Numbered from the stretch's first letter, positions 19,093 through 27,871 are shown. The stretch: DNA of 64,000 bases from Mycobacterium sp. ENV421 (GCF_002887815.1 NZ_PDHO01000008.1:1-64000); one strand, 5' to 3'. A program made the numbers and translations. The notes: a model not told the origin generated them from the sequence alone.

Positions 19093-20528
19093 ATCCCTGG
19101 GGCCACCGGGGTCGCGACGTCGGCGATGCGCGGCAGGCTGACCCGGAAACAACAGCCCTGGCCCGGCGCGGTCGACACCGTGACGCGGCCACCGTGGGCG
19201 TAGACCAGCGAGTCGACGATCGACAGCCCCAGTCCGGTGCCGCCACTGGCGCGGGCGCGGGAGGAGTCGGTGCGATAGAACCGCTCGAACACCCGCCGGG
19301 CGTCGTCCGGTGTCATGCCCGGGCCTTCGTCGGCGACTTCGAGGACAGCGTCGTCCGACGAAGTGCCCACCCGCACACTGATTCGGGCGGTCTCCGGGGT
19401 GTGCTGCAGGGCGTTGGCCACCAGATTGCCGAGCACCTGACGCAGCCGGGCTTCGTCGCCGATGACCTCGGGGGTACCGGGGCCGTCGAAGACCTCCATG
19501 GTGATGGTGCGCTTCGGGGCGATCGACTGGGCGTCGTGGACGGCGTCGGTGGCCAGGGTGAGCAGGTCGACGCGGCGCTGTTCGAGCGGACGCTGGGCGT
19601 CGAGGCGGGCCAGCAACAGCAGATCATCGACCAGTAGACCCATCCGGCGCGACTCGCTTTCGATGCGGGACATCAGCATCTCGACGTCACGGGCCGCGCC
19701 CTGCCGGTAGAGCTCGGCGAAGCCGCGGATGGTGGTCAGCGGAGTGCGTAATTCGTGGCTGGCGTCGGTGATGAAGCGCCGCATGCGTTCTTCGGAGGTG
19801 CGGGCCTGTTCGGCGGACTCCTCCGATGACGCCATCGCGGTCTGGATCTGGGCGAGCATGCCGTTGAGCGCCAACGACAACCGGCCGACCTCGGTGCGTG
19901 GATCACGTTCGGGCACACGGCGATCCAGCTGTCCGGCGGCGATCGCCGCGGCGGTCTTCTCGACTTCGACGAGCGGTCGGAGGCTGCGGTGCACCACCCA
20001 GTAGCCGGCGACGCCGAGGATGATCAGGACGGCCGTGCCGATCGCGAATTGCGACCAGGCCAGACTGCGGACGGTCGACTGGATGTCGGACATGTCGATG
20101 GCCACCGTGGTCAGCTCGCCGCCGGGCCCGCGCACCGACACCGCACGCCATTCAACCGGGGAGTGCTCCAGCGACCCGACGGTCACCGGCACCGGCCCCA
20201 CGTCGTTGTCGTCGGGCAGGGCGGGCTCGGCGTCACGGTCGTTGACGGCCATCCAGATGTGGCCGTCGGCGTCGACGCCGCGGACGTAGAAGTTCGACGG
20301 CGGCCTGGCCGGGTTGGGCTCCTCGTCGGGTGGGGGCATCCGGCGAGGGGCCTGGGCCCAGCCCCGGGAGGCGTCCAGGAGGGTCTGGTCGGCGCGATTG
20401 ATGAGATCGTGCTGCAGGGTGGAGGTGACGGCGATCCCGGAGGCCAGCAAGCCGCATCCCACGAGCAGCAGCATGGCGGCCACCAGGCCGACTCTCAGCG
20501 GCAAGGCTCGGTGGTAGGGCGTGGGCAT
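19089..20528 (-). CDS. phoR: Sensor histidine kinase PhoR
   Basis: This 479-residue membrane sensor kinase is the partner of PhoP. Two membrane segments (residues ~13-33 and ~160-180) flank a periplasmic sensor domain of ~125 residues. A HAMP linker, a HisKA domain with the phospho-accepting His258 in [16 protein letters not shown] and a HATPase_c domain ([23 protein letters not shown]) follow. In M. tuberculosis PhoPR responds to acidic pH and controls envelope lipid synthesis and ESX-1 export. It lies 38 bp after phoP, presumably in one transcript. Confidence 0.96.
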   Translation of the reverse strand: MPTPYHRALPLRVGLVAAMLLLVGCGLLASGIAVTSTLQHDLINRADQTLLDASRGWAQAPRRMPPPDEEPNPARPPSNFYVRGVDADGHIWMAVNDRDAEPALPDDNDVGPVPVTVGSLEHSPVEWRAVSVRGPGGELTTVAIDMSDIQSTVRSLAWSQFAIGTAVLIILGVAGYWVVHRSLRPLVEVEKTAAAIAAGQLDRRVPERDPRTEVGRLSLALNGMLAQIQTAMASSEESAEQARTSEERMRRFITDASHELRTPLTTIRGFAELYRQGAARDVEMLMSRIESESRRMGLLVDDLLLLARLDAQRPLEQRRVDLLTLATDAVHDAQSIAPKRTITMEVFDGPGTPEVIGDEARLRQVLGNLVANALQHTPETARISVRVGTSSDDAVLEVADEGPGMTPDDARRVFERFYRTDSSRARASGGTGLGLSIVDSLVYAHGGRVTVSTAPGQGCCFRVSLPRIADVATPVAPGI

Positions 20529-20566
20529 CTCTCTATTGTTCGCGCCGAGCGGCGCGACGCGCCCGA

Positions 20567-21286
20567 TTACCGCGGCTCCCGCAGCACGTATCCGACGCCG
20601 CGCAGGGTGTGCAGGAGGCGCTTTTCGCCGGTGTCGATCTTGCGGCGCAGGTAGGAGACGTAGGACTCGACGACGTTGACGTCACCGCCGAAGTCGTAGC
20701 GCCAGACGTGGTCGAGGATCTTGGGCTTGCTCAGCACGGTGCCGGCGTTGATCACGAAGTAGCGCAGCAGGGTGAACTCGGTCGGCGAGAGCGAGACCGG
20801 CTCACCGGCCTTCCACACCTCGTGGGTGTCCTCGTCGAGCTCGATGTCGGCGAAGCTCAGCCGCGAATTGCGCGGCTCCTCCACACCCTTGCCTGCACGG
20901 CGCAAGATCACCCGCAACCGGGCGACGACCTCTTCGAGGCTGAACGGCTTGGTGACGTAGTCGTCGCCGCCCAACGTGAGTCCGGCGATCTTGTCCTGCA
21001 GGCTGTCGCGCGCGGTCAGGAACAGCGCGGGCGCGTCGATGCCGTCGGCGCGCAGCCTGCGCAACACACCGAAGCCGTCCATGCCGGGCATCATGACGTC
21101 GAGGATCACGGCGTCTGGCCGGACCTCCCGAGCGCGGTCGAGGGCCGCCGGGCCGCTGGACGCGGTGTGGACCTCGAAGCCCTGGAACTTCAGGCTCACC
21201 GACAGGAGCTCCACGATGTTGGTCTCGTCGTCCACGACGAGGACACGTGCCTCGGGTTTGGTTTCGGGTGTAACAGGTGCGGCCAT
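20567..21286 (-). CDS. phoP: Response regulator PhoP
   Basis: This 239-residue OmpR-family response regulator is nearly identical in sequence to mycobacterial PhoP. The receiver domain has the acidic pair D19/D20, the phosphorylation site D63 (ILDVMMPGMDG) and K113; the winged-helix domain ends with the recognition helix VNVVESYVSYLRRKID. It acts as a dimer on direct repeats. Such a repeat lies 45-62 bp upstream of its own start, so autoregulation is directly suggested. It is divergent from the repeat protein at 21415. Confidence 0.98.
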   Translation of the reverse strand: MAAPVTPETKPEARVLVVDDETNIVELLSVSLKFQGFEVHTASSGPAALDRAREVRPDAVILDVMMPGMDGFGVLRRLRADGIDAPALFLTARDSLQDKIAGLTLGGDDYVTKPFSLEEVVARLRVILRRAGKGVEEPRNSRLSFADIELDEDTHEVWKAGEPVSLSPTEFTLLRYFVINAGTVLSKPKILDHVWRYDFGGDVNVVESYVSYLRRKIDTGEKRLLHTLRGVGYVLREPR

Positions 21287-21330
21287 GCTGACAATTTCCT
21301 CTCACATTGGTGAACCCACGCTGCCTAGGC

Positions 21331-21348
21331 GCTGTGAGATTCCTGTGA
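21331..21348 (-). promoter_or_regulatory. PhoP direct-repeat box in the phoP promoter
   Basis: On the phoP strand the sequence is TCACAGG-AATC-TCACAGC, which matches the described PhoP box (two TCACAGC 7-mers, 4-bp spacer) at 13 of 14 positions. It lies between phoP and the divergent gene at 21415 and could affect both. Confidence 0.85.
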
Positions 21349-21414
21349 GTTGGTTTTCCCGTCGGTTAGCCGATACCTCCGGTTACAAACTTTTTCCGCT
21401 CCTACACTTGCCAG

Positions 21415-22161
21415 ATGGACCTGGCGAAGACGCTCGTTGGTATCGCGAGCGCACCGGTACGGGTGGGACTGGCCGCAGCCGAGGTCGGGCTCGATGTCGC
21501 CAGAGCGGGCGTTGACCTCACCAAACACGCGCTGGGCGAGGCGGGGGGCGCAGCGTCCCCGAGTTCGATGGCGCAAATGTTCGGCTTGGAGGACACCATT
21601 TCGCGGGCGAACAAACTCGCCCAATTGCTCGACGACGACGCCCCGCTGGGGCGGGCGCTGGCACCGGACGGCCCGCTGGACCGGCTGATGCGGCCGGGCG
21701 GTCTGATCGACCGGATGACCGCGCCGGACGGTGTTCTGGACCGGTTGACCGCCGAGGGCGGTGGACTGGACCGGTCGCTGGCGCCCGGCGGGCTGGTTGA
21801 TCAGCTCCTCGACGAGGACGGCCTGATCGAGCGGATTCTCGGCGAGGAAGGTCTGGCCGACCGGCTGATGGCCGAGGGCGGCCTGGTGGAGAAGCTGACC
21901 GCGCGCAACGGCCCCCTGGAGCAGTTGGCCGATGTCGCCGACACCCTGAACCGGCTGGCGCCCGGACTGGAAGCGCTGGCACCGACGATCGAGACGCTGC
22001 GCGAGGCAGTCACCACGCTGAGCCTCGTGGTCAATCCGCTCAGCAATATCGCCGACCGGATCCCGATCCCCGGCCGGCGCCGCAGCTACACGCCGCCGCG
22101 CCCAGTCGGCACCGAGCGGGTGCGCAGCGAGCGGCTGGTCATCGACGACGACGAGCAGTGA
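21415..22161 (+). CDS. Decapeptide-repeat protein of unknown function, divergent from phoP (Rv0756c position)
   Basis: This 248-residue protein is not recognised by function. Residues 1-40 are amphipathic. Residues 71-170 consist of ten exact 10-residue units of pattern L-(L/M/T)-x-x-(D/G)-G-(L/P)-(L/I/V)-(D/E)-(R/Q/K). A helical segment (175-215) and a basic, disordered tail follow. There is no signal peptide or clear membrane span. It occupies the place of M. tuberculosis Rv0756c and may be its orthologue. A TACACT -10-like hexamer at 21403-21408 puts the transcription start at the ATG, i.e. a leaderless mRNA, and the PhoP box lies 67 bp upstream. Confidence 0.85.
   Translation: MDLAKTLVGIASAPVRVGLAAAEVGLDVARAGVDLTKHALGEAGGAASPSSMAQMFGLEDTISRANKLAQLLDDDAPLGRALAPDGPLDRLMRPGGLIDRMTAPDGVLDRLTAEGGGLDRSLAPGGLVDQLLDEDGLIERILGEEGLADRLMAEGGLVEKLTARNGPLEQLADVADTLNRLAPGLEALAPTIETLREAVTTLSLVVNPLSNIADRIPIPGRRRSYTPPRPVGTERVRSERLVIDDDEQ
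21625..21924 (+). repeat. Ten 30-bp coding units (decapeptide repeat)
   Basis: Ten in-frame 30-bp units encode residues 71-170 of the protein above, for example ALAPDGPLDR, LMRPGGLIDR, MTAPDGVLDR, LLDEDGLIER and LMAEGGLVEK. Periodicity is exact with no insertion; the units are diverged at DNA level, so the array is old rather than a recent slippage product. Confidence 0.9.
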
Positions 22162-22205
22162 GTTCGCTAGTCTGTTAAGCGGTTCCGCCCGTTCCGGTCG
22201 GCCAA

Positions 22206-22277
22206 GCCTCCTTAGCTCAGTGGTAGAGCAACATACTTGTAATATGTAGGTCATCGGTTCAATCCCGATAGGGGGCT
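22206..22277 (+). tRNA. tRNA-Thr (anticodon TGT)
   Basis: A 72-nt cloverleaf is visible: acceptor GCCTCCT pairs with AGGGGGC (one G-U), D arm GCTC/GAGC, anticodon arm ACATA-CTTGTAA-TATGT with anticodon TGT, and T arm ATCGG-TTCAATC-CCGAT. No CCA is encoded. A small hairpin GCTCTC-gaatt-GAGAGC overlaps the 3' end (22275-22291) and may take part in 3' processing. Confidence 0.95.
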
Positions 22278-22383
22278 CTCGAATTGAGAGCATACATGCT
22301 GGTAGCGCTCACTTTTGCACACTTCGATCATTCCCGACGCCAGGCCTGTTTGTGCCCTCGACAAGATTCACAGCAAACATTTG

Positions 22384-22788
22384 CTAGTACGACTGACCGT
22401 TGGCGTAGCGCTGTCGGCGGTAGTGGCGACCGCTACCGCGATTTTTAGCCTTGAATGTCGGCAGCTGGCTGTCACAGTTGGGACAGATGAGCCGCAGATT
22501 CTCGCGACGGTTGTTCGTCGCGTTCCCGTCGATGTGATCGATGATCAGCGCTAGGCTCGCGCCGTTCCAATGGCTCGCTATTGCGCAGATGGCGCAGCGC
22601 CCATCCTGCTGCGCGTAGAGGTAATCACGGACAAAATGACCTCTATAAGACATGCGGCCGGATGCGCCCGTTTCGAGCCAGACATCTAAGAGCGCCCGCC
22701 GGCGGTACGCCTGTTGACATGCGTTGCTGCAGTACACCTTCTGGCTGCCCTGAATATCGATTCCGCACCCGATGCACTTGACCGTCAT
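22384..22788 (-). CDS. HNH endonuclease-family protein, copy 1
   Basis: This 134-residue small HNH protein has an N-terminal zinc-binding module (CIGCGID, YCSNACQQAYRRR). The C-terminal HNH domain shows CAIC, DHIDG, NNRRENLRLICPNCD and a basic tail (GRHYRRQRY). HNH enzymes cut DNA with a single metal ion; this class is often found free-standing in actinobacteria with no known role. It faces away from a paralogue at 22886; the two share 43 of the last 51 residues. It lies 106 bp after tRNA-Thr, a typical integration spot. Upstream DNA appears less GC-rich than neighbours. Confidence 0.88.
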   Translation of the reverse strand: MTVKCIGCGIDIQGSQKVYCSNACQQAYRRRALLDVWLETGASGRMSYRGHFVRDYLYAQQDGRCAICAIASHWNGASLALIIDHIDGNATNNRRENLRLICPNCDSQLPTFKAKNRGSGRHYRRQRYANGQSY

Positions 22789-22885
22789 GGACTGACGCTA
22801 CGACTTGCCACCGACAGATTTTGCATTGGAATACGTCGCCTCATCCACGCCAGCGATTGTCGGTGACAGGTCGTAGATTCTGCCC

Positions 22886-23290
22886 ATGAGGCAATGTCGC
22901 CAATGTGGCTCTACGCTCGCCAAGCGCAGCCAAAAAGTCTTCTGCAGCAACGCATGTCAGCAGCGCGCCCGGCAGGATGCCAGTACGAAACTCTGGCTCG
23001 AGTCCGGTGATGCGTGGCTCGACACCCGCCGTAACCACTACATACGGACCTACCTCAACGAGGCTCAGTCCGGCTGCTGCGCGATCTGCGGTGGCACCAA
23101 CGTATGGCTGGGTCTGCACCTGGCCTTCGTGTTGGATCACATCGACGGCGATCCGACCAACAATCGGCGAGAAAACCTGCGACTGATATGTCCGAACTGC
23201 GACTCGCAGTTGCCGACGTACAAGGGCCGCAACCGGGGGAAGGGCCGCCATTACCGTCGGCAGCGGTACGCCGACGGCCAGACGTACTAG
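22886..23290 (+). CDS. HNH endonuclease-family protein, copy 2
   Basis: This 134-residue paralogue of the gene at 22384-22788 has the same length and layout: a zinc module (CRQCGS, FCSNACQQRARQ), CAIC, DHIDGDPTNNRRENLRLICPNCD and a basic tail. The pair is divergent with 97 bp between starts, forming an imperfect inverted repeat of about 0.9 kb. Its TAG stop interlocks with the stop of the convergent GGDEF gene (shared CTAG). Function unknown; it could be a restriction-like, homing or repair nuclease. Confidence 0.88.
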   Translation: MRQCRQCGSTLAKRSQKVFCSNACQQRARQDASTKLWLESGDAWLDTRRNHYIRTYLNEAQSGCCAICGGTNVWLGLHLAFVLDHIDGDPTNNRRENLRLICPNCDSQLPTYKGRNRGKGRHYRRQRYADGQTY

Positions 23291-24378
23291 CCGTCGCCCG
23301 ACGCCATGACGACCCGATTCCGCCCGCTCTGCTTGGCTTGGTAGAGCGCGCGATCCGCGGCCTGTAGGAGATCTTGCGGTGACGTGGTGTCCGCGTCGGT
23401 GGCCGCGACGCCGATGCTGATCGAGATCGGGCGCTTGGGCCACGGCGCACGCTGCACGGCCCGGCGGAACCGCTCGCCGAGCACGAACGCACCCTTGCAG
23501 GTGGTTTCGGGGAGCACGACCGCGAACTCCTCGCCGCCGTAGCGGAACAGCGAATCGGAGACCCGGAGTTCGGATTGCAGCAGACGGGCAACCCCACGCA
23601 GCACCTCGTCACCGGCCGGGTGTCCGTGGATGTCGTTGAATGCCTTGAACAGGTCGACGTCAATCATGATCAGTGACAAGGTGCTGCCGCGGGTTCGCGC
23701 CCGCATGCACTCCTCGTCGAGAGTCATGTCGAACGAGCGGCGGTTTTTCACTCCAGTCAACACATCGGTTACCGATTGAGACTCCAGGTGCACCCGCACC
23801 TTCTCGATGTCGCGCTGATACTCCTGCAGCAGTTCGACGTACTTCTCCTGGTCCAGCACCGCCTGCTCCAGAGTCTCGATGCTGCGGCGTAGCTCGAGCT
23901 GCACGATGATCTCGCGGGACAGAATTGCCAGCGCCTCCCGCTGTGTCTCGCTGAGGGTTCGCGGCTGGCGGTCGATCACACAAATGGTGCCCAGCGCCTC
24001 ACCGGTCGGCGCCACCAGCGGTGCGCCGGCGTAGAAGCGGATGTGCGGATCGCCGGTCACCAAGGGGTTGGTCGCGAAGCGTTCGTCGGCGGTGGCATCC
24101 TCCACGGTCATCACGTCATCGGGCTTCATGATCGCGTGAGCGCAGAACGCCTGCGAACGCGGAGTTTCGCTGACCCCGAGACCGAAGTCGGCTTTGAACC
24201 ATTGCCGATCCTTGTCCAACAACGAGATGAGCGCGATGGGCGTGCCGCAGATGGCCGACGCCAACTTGACGAAGTCGTCATAGGCCTGTTCCGGCAGCGA
24301 GTCCATGATGTTGTAGTCCGCAAGGACATTCAGTCGCTCGCGCTCATTGGCTGGTATCGGAAAAGCGGCCTCTGACAT
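23287..24378 (-). CDS. GAF-GGDEF diguanylate cyclase
   Basis: This 363-residue soluble protein has an N-terminal GAF domain (residues ~25-165, with the FCAHAIM and GALGTICVID signatures), a helical linker (~165-205) and a GGDEF domain (~205-360) with the active motif RYGGEEF. It should make cyclic di-GMP from GTP in response to a GAF ligand. ATG 24378 is used because GGGGGAG lies just upstream; the in-frame ATG 24390 overlaps that ribosome site. A PhoP-like direct repeat (24407-24424) sits directly upstream. No EAL or HD-GYP domain is fused. Confidence 0.92.
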   Translation of the reverse strand: MSEAAFPIPANERERLNVLADYNIMDSLPEQAYDDFVKLASAICGTPIALISLLDKDRQWFKADFGLGVSETPRSQAFCAHAIMKPDDVMTVEDATADERFATNPLVTGDPHIRFYAGAPLVAPTGEALGTICVIDRQPRTLSETQREALAILSREIIVQLELRRSIETLEQAVLDQEKYVELLQEYQRDIEKVRVHLESQSVTDVLTGVKNRRSFDMTLDEECMRARTRGSTLSLIMIDVDLFKAFNDIHGHPAGDEVLRGVARLLQSELRVSDSLFRYGGEEFAVVLPETTCKGAFVLGERFRRAVQRAPWPKRPISISIGVAATDADTTSPQDLLQAADRALYQAKQSGRNRVVMASGDG

Positions 24379-24406
24379 GTGCTCCCCCATCAGTCCTTGA
24401 CACCAG

Positions 24407-24424
24407 TCACTGATATCTCACAGC
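24407..24424. promoter_or_regulatory. Candidate second PhoP box
   Basis: The plus strand reads TCACTGA-TATC-TCACAGC: one perfect 7-mer and one with two mismatches at the right 4-bp spacing. It lies 29 bp upstream of the GGDEF gene and 80 bp upstream of the kinase gene at 24505. Weaker than the box before phoP. Confidence 0.4.
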
Positions 24425-24504
24425 TACCCCCGTCAGTAGGATCTTAACTCGATGGTGGAACGTGGTCGGTGACAACGCCACTACCCACGGTGTACAACGC
24501 TTAA

Positions 24505-25527
24505 GTGGTGACCGACTTCGATGTCCCGCGCTTCAGCGCGTGGCTGGCCGAGGTCACCGGCGAGTCGGCCGACGTGGCGGTGACGCCGATCCGCGGTGGC
24601 GGCAGTTGCGAGATGTTCCGCATCGACCGGCTCGGCGAAACCTGGGTGGTGCGCCGCGCCCCCCTCGCCACGGTGTCCGACACCGCGCACCAGGTGATCC
24701 GCGAAGCGCGCATCATGGAAATCCTAAAATCACAGGGCATTCCAGTGCCGACAGTCTTGGCCCGCTCCGAAGACCCCGCCATCATCGGCGCACCCTTCTT
24801 CGTGATGTCCTTCGTCGACGGTGACGTCATCCGCCGCGACGGCCTGCCCGCGGCGCTACGACAAGACCCGGGGTCGCAGGACAGGATCGGCGCGCAACTC
24901 GTCGACACCCTAACGCAGTTGCACGCTGTCGACTGGGCATCGACGCCACTGGCCGAGATGTCCCATCCGCTGGGCTTCCTCGACCGGCAGGTCGACCGCT
25001 GGCTCGGCCAGCTCGACAGCTATCGGATCCGCGACCTACCCGACGTCGACGACCTCGCAACCTGGTTGCGCGACCACGTGCCAACACACGGCGATTTGAC
25101 CGTCATGCACGGTGATTACAAGGTGGACAACGTCATCTGGGCACCCACTGCCCCGCCGCGCATCGCCTGCGTCGTGGATTTCGAGATGACCACCGTCGGC
25201 GATCCACTCGTCGACCTCGCCTGGGCGATGATCTTCTGGCCCGAGGAGAGCAACCCCATCGCACTGGCCGCCCCCGGCACGCCGAACGGCATCCATCCCG
25301 ACCACTGCCAAACACCGGAGCAGCTCGTGCAACGGTATGCCCAGTCGACCGGCCGCGACCTGTCCGACTTCACCTGGTATCAGGTGTTCAGCGCGTGGAA
25401 ACTCGCCATCGTCTTGGAGGGCTCCTACGCCAAACATGTTCGTGGCCAATCCCGCAACCCGGTCCACGAGGTCTTCGGCGTGATCGCCGATCGCCTGATC
25501 ACCCGCGCCAGGAGGTTCACCCGATGA
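24505..25527 (+). CDS. APH-like kinase of the ACAD10/11 N-terminal type
   Basis: This 340-residue phosphotransferase-family protein resembles the N-terminal kinase domain of ACAD10/ACAD11 and the mycobacterial FadE36-like group. Catalytic loop HGDYKVDNVIW (HGDxxxxN) and the metal-binding VVDFEM are present. Such kinases phosphorylate 4-hydroxyacyl-CoA so that a partner dehydrogenase can move the hydroxyl to C3. The matching dehydrogenase is at 27868-29163. The start is GTG 24505 or the next GTG. Its stop overlaps the SDR start (ATGA). Confidence 0.88.
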   Translation: MVTDFDVPRFSAWLAEVTGESADVAVTPIRGGGSCEMFRIDRLGETWVVRRAPLATVSDTAHQVIREARIMEILKSQGIPVPTVLARSEDPAIIGAPFFVMSFVDGDVIRRDGLPAALRQDPGSQDRIGAQLVDTLTQLHAVDWASTPLAEMSHPLGFLDRQVDRWLGQLDSYRIRDLPDVDDLATWLRDHVPTHGDLTVMHGDYKVDNVIWAPTAPPRIACVVDFEMTTVGDPLVDLAWAMIFWPEESNPIALAAPGTPNGIHPDHCQTPEQLVQRYAQSTGRDLSDFTWYQVFSAWKLAIVLEGSYAKHVRGQSRNPVHEVFGVIADRLITRARRFTR

Positions 25528-26285
25528 CAGATCCGCTCTTCGACGTCTCCGGCCGCGTCGTGCTGATCACCGGCGGCAGCCGCGGACTCGGCGCCGCCAT
25601 GAGCATCGGCCTCGCCGCGCGCGGAGCCAAAGTCGTCATCGCCAGCCGCAAGCTCGCCTCCTGCGAGGCACTAGCCGATCGCATCAACAGCCAAGGCGGC
25701 GAGGCATTCCCGCTGCAGTGCCACGTCGGCGACTGGGAAAGCCTGCCTGCCGTCGTCGACGCCGCCACCGAACGCTGGGGCCGGCTGGACGGCCTGGTCA
25801 ACAACGCCGGGATGAGTCCGCTGGCCCCGTCACTACTCGAAACGTCGGAGACGTTGTTCGACAAGGTGATCGGCGTCAACCTCAAAGGTCCGACCCACCT
25901 CACCGCCCTGGCCGCGAACGCCATGGCGAATACCGGCGGCGGATCGATCGTCAATATCAGTTCGCTCGCGTCGGTGAAACCGACCCCCGTCGCGCCGATC
26001 TACGGCGCCGCCAAAGCCGGTCTCAACGCGCTCACCACAGCGACGGCACTCGAATTCGCCTCCGCCGGTGTGCGGGTCAACTGCATCGTCTGCGGAACAT
26101 TCGACACCGACGCCGCGTCGGGCTTCGTCCGCAACCCGGACACACTGCCCGACGTCGTCAAGCCGATTGCACTGGGGCGGGTCGGCCGACCCGAGGAGGT
26201 CGTCGGCGCCGTGATCTACCTGCTGTCCGACGCGTCGAGCTACACCACCGGATCATTGATGACGATCGACGGTGGCGTCGCCTAG
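25524..26285 (+). CDS. Short-chain dehydrogenase/reductase
   Basis: This 253-residue SDR has TGGSRGLGAAM, ASRK at the second strand (NADP(H) likely), NNAGM, NISS, YGAAK (YxxxK) and GSLMTIDGG. ATG 25524 overlaps the kinase stop by ATGA, which excludes the longer upstream frame. Being coupled to the APH-like kinase, it may oxidise the 3-hydroxyacyl-CoA product or a related intermediate (inference). It ends directly next to the convergent TetR gene. Confidence 0.9.
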   Translation: MTDPLFDVSGRVVLITGGSRGLGAAMSIGLAARGAKVVIASRKLASCEALADRINSQGGEAFPLQCHVGDWESLPAVVDAATERWGRLDGLVNNAGMSPLAPSLLETSETLFDKVIGVNLKGPTHLTALAANAMANTGGGSIVNISSLASVKPTPVAPIYGAAKAGLNALTTATALEFASAGVRVNCIVCGTFDTDAASGFVRNPDTLPDVVKPIALGRVGRPEEVVGAVIYLLSDASSYTTGSLMTIDGGVA

Positions 26286-26864
26286 TCAGCTGTCGCGGCG
26301 GATCCCCTCGATGAGGTAATCGATGTGCAGCGAGAACAACTCATCGATCTCACCGGCGGTCACGCCATCGGGATGGCTGCCGGCCAGCCGATTACGGCCA
26401 ACCGGCACGTCGAGCGGCGGATGGTCCATCGCGACGAAGCCCACCGTCGCCCAGGTCAGCAGTCGACAGGCGCGGACCGCGTGCTCGCGCGGCATCCCGT
26501 CGCGACGCATGCATTTCAGCAGCGGCCGGGACGCCTCCAGATAGGCTGGTCGCTTCACCTGGAGGAAGAGCCTGCTGTCGGCGGCTTCGGTGAGCCGTTG
26601 CCGCAGTTGACCGGTCCAGCGCCGCGCATAGTCCGGCCATGGTTCATCACTGACCGGCTCCGGCGCCAGGTCAGCCAGAAAATGGTCGGCCACGGCAGCC
26701 AGCAGCGCGTTCTTGTTGCCGATGCGGGCATACACCGGCGGCGGCGTCACCCCGAGCCGGCCCGCCACACTGCGCATGCTGACCGCGTCGAGCCCTCCCT
26801 CGCGGAGGATGTCGACCGCGGCGGCCACGATTTGTTCACGGCGCAAGTCGATTTCGCCGGTCAT
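26286..26864 (-). CDS. TetR-family regulator
   Basis: This 192-residue TetR repressor has its helix-turn-helix at residues ~18-58 (GLDAVSMRSVAGRLGVTPPPVY) and a TetR_C-type ligand domain with a conserved MDHPP segment. It is the last gene of a run with the quinone-reductase-like and acyl-CoA dehydrogenase genes, each coupled by ATGA overlaps, so it is made with them. The inverted repeat at 29185-29210 in front of that operon is its likely operator. The ligand may be an acyl-CoA. Confidence 0.9.
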   Translation of the reverse strand: MTGEIDLRREQIVAAAVDILREGGLDAVSMRSVAGRLGVTPPPVYARIGNKNALLAAVADHFLADLAPEPVSDEPWPDYARRWTGQLRQRLTEAADSRLFLQVKRPAYLEASRPLLKCMRRDGMPREHAVRACRLLTWATVGFVAMDHPPLDVPVGRNRLAGSHPDGVTAGEIDELFSLHIDYLIEGIRRDS

Positions 26865-27871
26865 GAGATCCTCAGCGCAATCTTGCCGACGTGTTCGCCG
26901 GCCTGCAACACGCGGACGGCGTCACCCACCTCTGTCCAGTCGAAGACATGACTGATGTGCGGCTTGATCCCGGCGGTGGTGATCAACTCACACAGTTCGA
27001 CGAAGCTCAGCACGCTGCCGACGGTGATGCCGATGACCCGAATGTTGTTGAGCATCAACTCGGCAACCGGTACCGGCGCGGCATCGAACCCCGTGAGCAC
27101 GCCGATCACCGCCACGGTGCCGCCCATCCGGGCAGCACGCACCGAGTGGGCCAGCGTCTCCGGCCCACCGAGGTCCACCACCAGATCCGCCCCGCGTCCC
27201 CCGGTGATTCGCTTGACCTCGTTCTCCCAGTCCGGCGTATCGCGGTAGTTGATGAGATGCGCCGCTCCCAGCGCAGATCCGATCTTGAGCTTCTCATCAG
27301 ACGATGAGGTCACGATGACGTCCGCACCGAGCGCGTGCGCGAACTGGACGGCGAACAACGAGACACCTCCGGTGCCCTGCGTGACGACCACGTCGCCGGG
27401 ACCGATTCCGGCCTCCAGCAACGCATTCCACGCGGTGACCCCCGCGCACGGCAGGGTCGCCGCTTCGATGTCACTCAAATGCGGTGGCGTCGCGACCAGC
27501 CCGTCGCTGGCCGCGATGCGGTACTGCTGCAACCAGCCGTCCCCGCTGTCGCCGGGCAGCTCGGCCTTGGCCTGCGGAGTGGGCGGCCCGTCGTGCCAAC
27601 CCGGGTGGAAGGCGCTCATCACGCGGTCGCCCACCGAGAAGTCGGTGACATCGGGACCGATCGCCACGACCTCGCCCGCGCCGTCGCTCATCGGGACACG
27701 AGGCCACTCCCCCCAGATCAGCCCGGCCAGATTCACCATGTCGTGATAGTTGACGCTCGACGCGTTGACCTTCACCAGCACTTCACCCGCGCCGGGATCC
27801 GGCACCGGCCGCTGCTCCGGTTCCGGCGCCGCCCCTTGCGCCGTCATCACCATCGCCGTGTAGGTGCTCAT
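26861..27871 (-). CDS. Zinc-free MDR-family quinone/enone reductase
   Basis: This 336-residue medium-chain dehydrogenase/reductase is of the quinone oxidoreductase kind: GroES-like N-terminus (SVNYHDMVNLAG, PMSDGAGEV) and Rossmann motif TQGTGGVSLFA near residue 160. The zinc-ligand cysteines are absent. It should reduce activated C=C bonds with NADPH. ATG 27871 overlaps the dehydrogenase stop (ATGA); the in-frame extension upstream is inside that gene. The gene after it (TetR) overlaps by 4 bp. Confidence 0.88.
   Translation of the reverse strand: MSTYTAMVMTAQGAAPEPEQRPVPDPGAGEVLVKVNASSVNYHDMVNLAGLIWGEWPRVPMSDGAGEVVAIGPDVTDFSVGDRVMSAFHPGWHDGPPTPQAKAELPGDSGDGWLQQYRIAASDGLVATPPHLSDIEAATLPCAGVTAWNALLEAGIGPGDVVVTQGTGGVSLFAVQFAHALGADVIVTSSSDEKLKIGSALGAAHLINYRDTPDWENEVKRITGGRGADLVVDLGGPETLAHSVRAARMGGTVAVIGVLTGFDAAPVPVAELMLNNIRVIGITVGSVLSFVELCELITTAGIKPHISHVFDWTEVGDAVRVLQAGEHVGKIALRIS

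Noticed and set aside
22206..23290. tRNA-Thr as an att site with a second 3'-end copy
   Set aside because: I looked for a repeat of the tRNA 3' end beyond the HNH pair and found none within the next few kb, and no integrase gene is present; the island idea rests on gene content alone.
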